Shown one piece after another: positions 61,739 through 64,000 of a DNA stretch of 64,000 nucleotides; the stretch's first letter is position 1; each line of letters opens with the position of its first letter. The notes under the pieces are model-generated. The model saw only the letters and a program-made list of their open reading frames with translations, was not told the DNA's origin and searched no databases. This DNA is from Pseudoalteromonas sp. CO133X (GTDB taxonomy: Bacteria; Pseudomonadota; Gammaproteobacteria; Enterobacterales; Alteromonadaceae), in assembly GCA_004208945.1 (NCBI GenBank), contig SGPE01000009.1:553073-617072 (forward strand), written 5' to 3'. Both the position numbers and the translations under genes were made by a program.

Positions 61739-62179
61739 CTAAGCACTGTTTCCTAATGATGGAAATATATGTAATTCCATTGAGCGCCAAATATCTTTGG
61801 CATAATTTGGAGATATTGATGATTCTTTTATGCCAAACCAGTTTCGAGAAACAGCTTGCAATGTATTGCTATGAATTTTTTGCTGTATTAATTGTTGTTC
61901 ATCTTTATATGCTTTAGGGTCAACATCCTGTGCAAGTAACTCTCTCGCCTGTTTTCTTTTGTCTCTTGCTTGAGCCAATGATACTTCTGGATATACACCA
62001 AACCCAATATTAGAACGTTTCTTTGTGAAAGGTTTTGAATATTTAAACACCCATGTTTTAGAACCTGAAAGCTTGATTTTCAGTTGCAGTCCATCACCAT
62101 CTGAAAGTATATATTCTTTCTCCTGAGCCTTAACCTGCTTGACTTGCGTATTAGTTAACGGGATTACTTTTTTAGCCAT
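61739..62179 (-). pseudogene. tyrosine integrase (P4/DUF4102 type), truncated
   Basis: 146 codons remain of a protein normally about 400 residues. The N-terminal arm-binding DUF4102 domain is intact (LSDGDGLQLKIKLSGSKTWVFKYSKP ... NIGFGVYPEVSLAQARDKRKQARELLAQDVDP). The core-binding domain starts (LQAVSRNWFGIKESSISPNYAKDIWRSMELHIFPSLGN) and then breaks off; two foreign codons and a stop follow. The catalytic Arg-His-Arg-Tyr domain is absent. The gene starts 210 bp from the 3' end of tRNA-Ser, the normal position for integrases of elements inserted in tRNA genes. The fragment cannot recombine DNA but could still bind arm sites. Confidence 0.88.
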
Positions 62180-62180
62180 A

Positions 62181-62295
62181 ATGTACCACTGGAAATTTTT
62201 AATTCGGCATAAGCCGATGTACCACTGTTAATTCAATGGTACATTAATTGAACATAGTGGTACATCAATTAGTACTTAAAACTGTGGATGGTACA
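62181..62295. repeat. cluster of five ATGTACCA-type repeats between integrase and tRNA-Ser
   Basis: Direct copies of ATGTACCACTG begin at 62181 and 62217. Inverted relatives are ATGGTACAT at 62236-62244, AGTGGTACAT at 62256-62265 and ATGGTACA at 62288-62295. The GTAC centres are 36, 20, 21 and 31 bases apart. They cover the integrase promoter and lie between the integrase start and the tRNA 3' end. This suggests arm-type integrase sites or an autoregulatory operator. Confidence 0.55.
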
Positions 62296-62389
62296 AAACC
62301 TATTTGGATGTTGTTGGACTACAAAACAACACTTAGTCATTGTTTTTACTGGATTATAGGATGTTTTAAGATTATATCGGAAGAGAAGA

Positions 62390-62477
62390 TGGCGGTGACG
62401 GAGAGATTCGAACTCTCGATACGTTGCCGTATACACACTTTCCAGGCGTGCTCCTTCAGCCACTCGGACACGTCACC
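62390..62477 (-). tRNA. tRNA-Ser (anticodon GGA)
   Basis: 88 bases including an encoded 3' CCA (62390-62392). The acceptor stem GGTGACG pairs with CGTCACC, the D arm is GAGTGGCTGAAGG, and the anticodon loop CTGGAAA reads GGA. A long variable arm (TGTATACGGCAACGTATC) is typical of class II tRNA-Ser, and the T arm contains GTTCGAATC. Its 3' end borders the accessory interval, as in tRNA-directed integration. Confidence 0.96.
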
Positions 62478-62572
62478 TAAGGCGCTTTGAGTTTAGCGCC
62501 GCGTTATAGTATGAAAACAACCCTACAGACGCAAGGGCTTTTTAAAATACTGTGATTAAGCGATTAGTAATT

Positions 62573-62609
62573 AAACAAAAAAGGCAAGGTAAATAAAATA
62601 CCTTGCCTT
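62573..62609 (-). terminator. Rho-independent terminator of nadA
   Basis: AAGGCAAGGTA, a 7-base loop, TACCTTGCCTT, followed on the minus strand by TTTTGTTT. It lies 22 bases after the nadA stop codon. Confidence 0.9.
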
Positions 62610-62630
62610 TCATATTCACTGCACGTGTTA

Positions 62631-63671
62631 TTAACGCTGTAATGATGCAGAGAAGTCCAACATACGGTTAAGCGACTTTAATGCGCCTTCGCGTAAATCC
62701 ATATCAACAAATACTTCTTTACCCTCTGGGTCTGTCAGTGCTTCTTCAATTGCTTTTAAACCATTCATTGCCATCCACGGACAATGTGCACAGCTTTTAC
62801 ATGTTGCGCCTTCACCGGCTGTTGGTGCTTCAAAGAATTCTTTCTCTGGGCATAACTGCTGCATTTTGTAGAAAATGCCACGGTCAGTCGCTACGATAAA
62901 CTTTTTATTATCCATGGTTTGCGCAGCTTTAATAAGCTGACTTGTTGAGCCAACCGCATCAGCTAAGGCTACAATCTCCGCAGGAGACTCTGGGTGAACC
63001 AATACAGCCGCATCTGGGTGTAAGGCTTTCATATCCTTAAGTGCTTTGGTTTTAAACTCATCATGAACGATACAGGCGCCATTCCACATGATCATATCGG
63101 CACCTGTGTTCTTTTGAATGTAAGAACCTAGGTGTTTATCAGGGCCCCAAATGATTTTTTCGCCTTGCTCATCAAGGTGCTCAACGATCTCAAGCGCACA
63201 TGATGAGGTAACAATCCAATCTGCACGCGCTTTAACAGCTGTTGACGTATTCGCGTATACAACAACTTTACGATCGGGGTGCTGATCACAAAACGCTGAG
63301 AACTCATCAATTGGGCAGCCTACGTCTAACGAACAGGTTGCAGCCAATGTAGGCATTACAACTGTTTTATTAGGCGTTAGGATTTTAGCCGTTTCACCCA
63401 TGAAACGAACACCTGCCACCACAATAACATCAGCGTCATGCTTTGCACCAAAACGCGCCATCTCTAGTGAGTCAGCAACACAACCACCGGTTTCTTCAGC
63501 AAGCGCTTGAATTTCAGGATCAGTGTAATAATGGGCAACAAGAACGGCGTTCTTATCTTTTAATAATTGTTTGATACGTGCCTTATACTCAGCTTGCTCG
63601 TCTTTTGATAACGGCGCAGGCTTTGGAGGGAAGATATAATCTTCAGGCATAATTTGTTCAGCTAGACTCAT
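62631..63671 (-). CDS. nadA: quinolinate synthase
   Basis: A 346-residue iron-sulfur enzyme that condenses iminoaspartate with dihydroxyacetone phosphate to quinolinate in NAD synthesis. Its three-fold repeat has conserved [73 protein letters not shown] and HPESPAEIV. Cluster ligands are expected from Cys in [17 protein letters not shown] and the C-terminal [12 protein letters not shown] 63671 is taken as the start because it gives the family-typical MSLAEQI opening; an in-frame start at 63698 would add nine residues. Confidence 0.95.
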   Translation of the reverse strand: MSLAEQIMPEDYIFPPKPAPLSKDEQAEYKARIKQLLKDKNAVLVAHYYTDPEIQALAEETGGCVADSLEMARFGAKHDADVIVVAGVRFMGETAKILTPNKTVVMPTLAATCSLDVGCPIDEFSAFCDQHPDRKVVVYANTSTAVKARADWIVTSSCALEIVEHLDEQGEKIIWGPDKHLGSYIQKNTGADMIMWNGACIVHDEFKTKALKDMKALHPDAAVLVHPESPAEIVALADAVGSTSQLIKAAQTMDNKKFIVATDRGIFYKMQQLCPEKEFFEAPTAGEGATCKSCAHCPWMAMNGLKAIEEALTDPEGKEVFVDMDLREGALKSLNRMLDFSASLQR

Positions 63672-63800
63672 TTCTCGACCACTTAGTCCACAGTGCATTC
63701 ATGGCGCGAATTATACGAGAATCTGACGCTAAAGAACAGTATTGCTGTAAGCTGTTAAGATAAATAAAGGATAACTTAGATAGAAAAGATAAATAAAGAA

Positions 63801-63876
63801 TGGTGGGTCATGATGGACTTGAACCATCGACCAATGGATTAAAAGTCCACTGCTCTACCAACTGAGCTAATGACCC
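63801..63876 (-). tRNA. tRNA-Lys (anticodon TTT)
   Basis: 76 bases with encoded CCA. The acceptor stem GGGTCAT pairs with ATGACCC, the D arm is GCTCAGTTGGTAGAGC, the anticodon loop CTTTTAA reads TTT, and the T arm is TGGTTCAAGTCCA. An identical copy follows upstream. Confidence 0.96.
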
Positions 63877-63929
63877 GCTCTGGTGCTTGTTAAGCTGCGT
63901 AAATCCGCCGATATAACCATTCAAAAGAA

Positions 63930-64000
63930 TGGTGGGTCATGATGGACTTGAACCATCGACCAATGGATTAAAAGTCCACTGCTCTACCAACTGAGCTAAT
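63930..64000 (-). tRNA. tRNA-Lys (anticodon TTT), cut by the window edge
   Basis: Identical to the neighbouring tRNA-Lys over the 71 bases present; the first five bases of the mature tRNA fall beyond the window. The two genes are 53 bp apart and probably come from one precursor transcript in a tandem array. Confidence 0.94.

Noticed and set aside
1-64000. CRISPR array or rRNA operon
   Set aside because: No regularly spaced direct repeats and no rRNA sequence were seen. The only regular repeats are the short GTAC-centred sites near the integrase.

Overview
The window looks like a chromosomal segment of a marine gammaproteobacterium of the order Alteromonadales, most likely Pseudoalteromonas. 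This rests on gene content and protein style (Mfd-CsiV, ccoNOQP with a downstream fnr-uspE-ttcA run, recCBD, a large TonB receptor, DUF2987, DUF2750, DUF481) and on moderately low GC. The genus call is an inference; no search was run. Most of the window is ordinary housekeeping sequence with short intergenic gaps and clear intrinsic terminators.

Layout. 0-3.1 kb: the start of a FecR-like gene and its FecI-type sigma factor, then a LysR regulator divergent from a peroxiredoxin and an exported HAD-family protein. 3.3-7.8 kb: a two-gene RND efflux operon. 7.8-15.1 kb: a PilZ-like protein, the agmatine-to-putrescine pair aguA-aguB, mfd, csiV and a small lipoprotein. 15.1-20.2 kb: an unrecognised membrane protein, a TonB-dependent receptor and a lipoprotein. 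20.6-30.5 kb: the cbb3 oxidase structural operon ccoNOQP, a terminator, the assembly genes fixH-ccoI-ccoS-tauE-like, then fnr, uspE and ttcA. This block is a microaerobic respiration module, with FNR-box-like sites before ccoN and uspE. 30.6-44.5 kb: a mixed set including a flavodoxin-fold oxidoreductase with a MerR regulator, a glucosaminidase, a dGTPase-like HD protein, a DUF481 outer-membrane protein, prolyl oligopeptidase, ilvE, an SDR, a Crp/Fnr regulator, an exported M20 peptidase and a TRIC-type channel. 44.1-53.5 kb: recC-recB-recD plus a GNAT gene, all overlapping. 53.6-57.5 kb: an old-yellow-enzyme reductase divergent from its likely TetR repressor, DUF2750, and an AraC/CMD pair.

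Accessory region. The interval from about 57.55 to 62.39 kb ends at the 3' end of a tRNA-Ser(GGA) gene. It contains a broken P4-type integrase whose start faces the tRNA, a phased cluster of GTAC-centred repeats between the two, a lone 1,147-residue Upf1/DNA2-type helicase with an unrecognised N-terminal half, and the 3' remnant of an IS200/IS605 element. It looks like the residue of an integrative element that lost its mobility but kept one large intact helicase gene. This is the best candidate in the window for something undescribed, possibly a stand-alone defence gene, though that function is inference from context only. nadA and two tandem tRNA-Lys(TTT) genes close the window; the last tRNA is cut by its edge.
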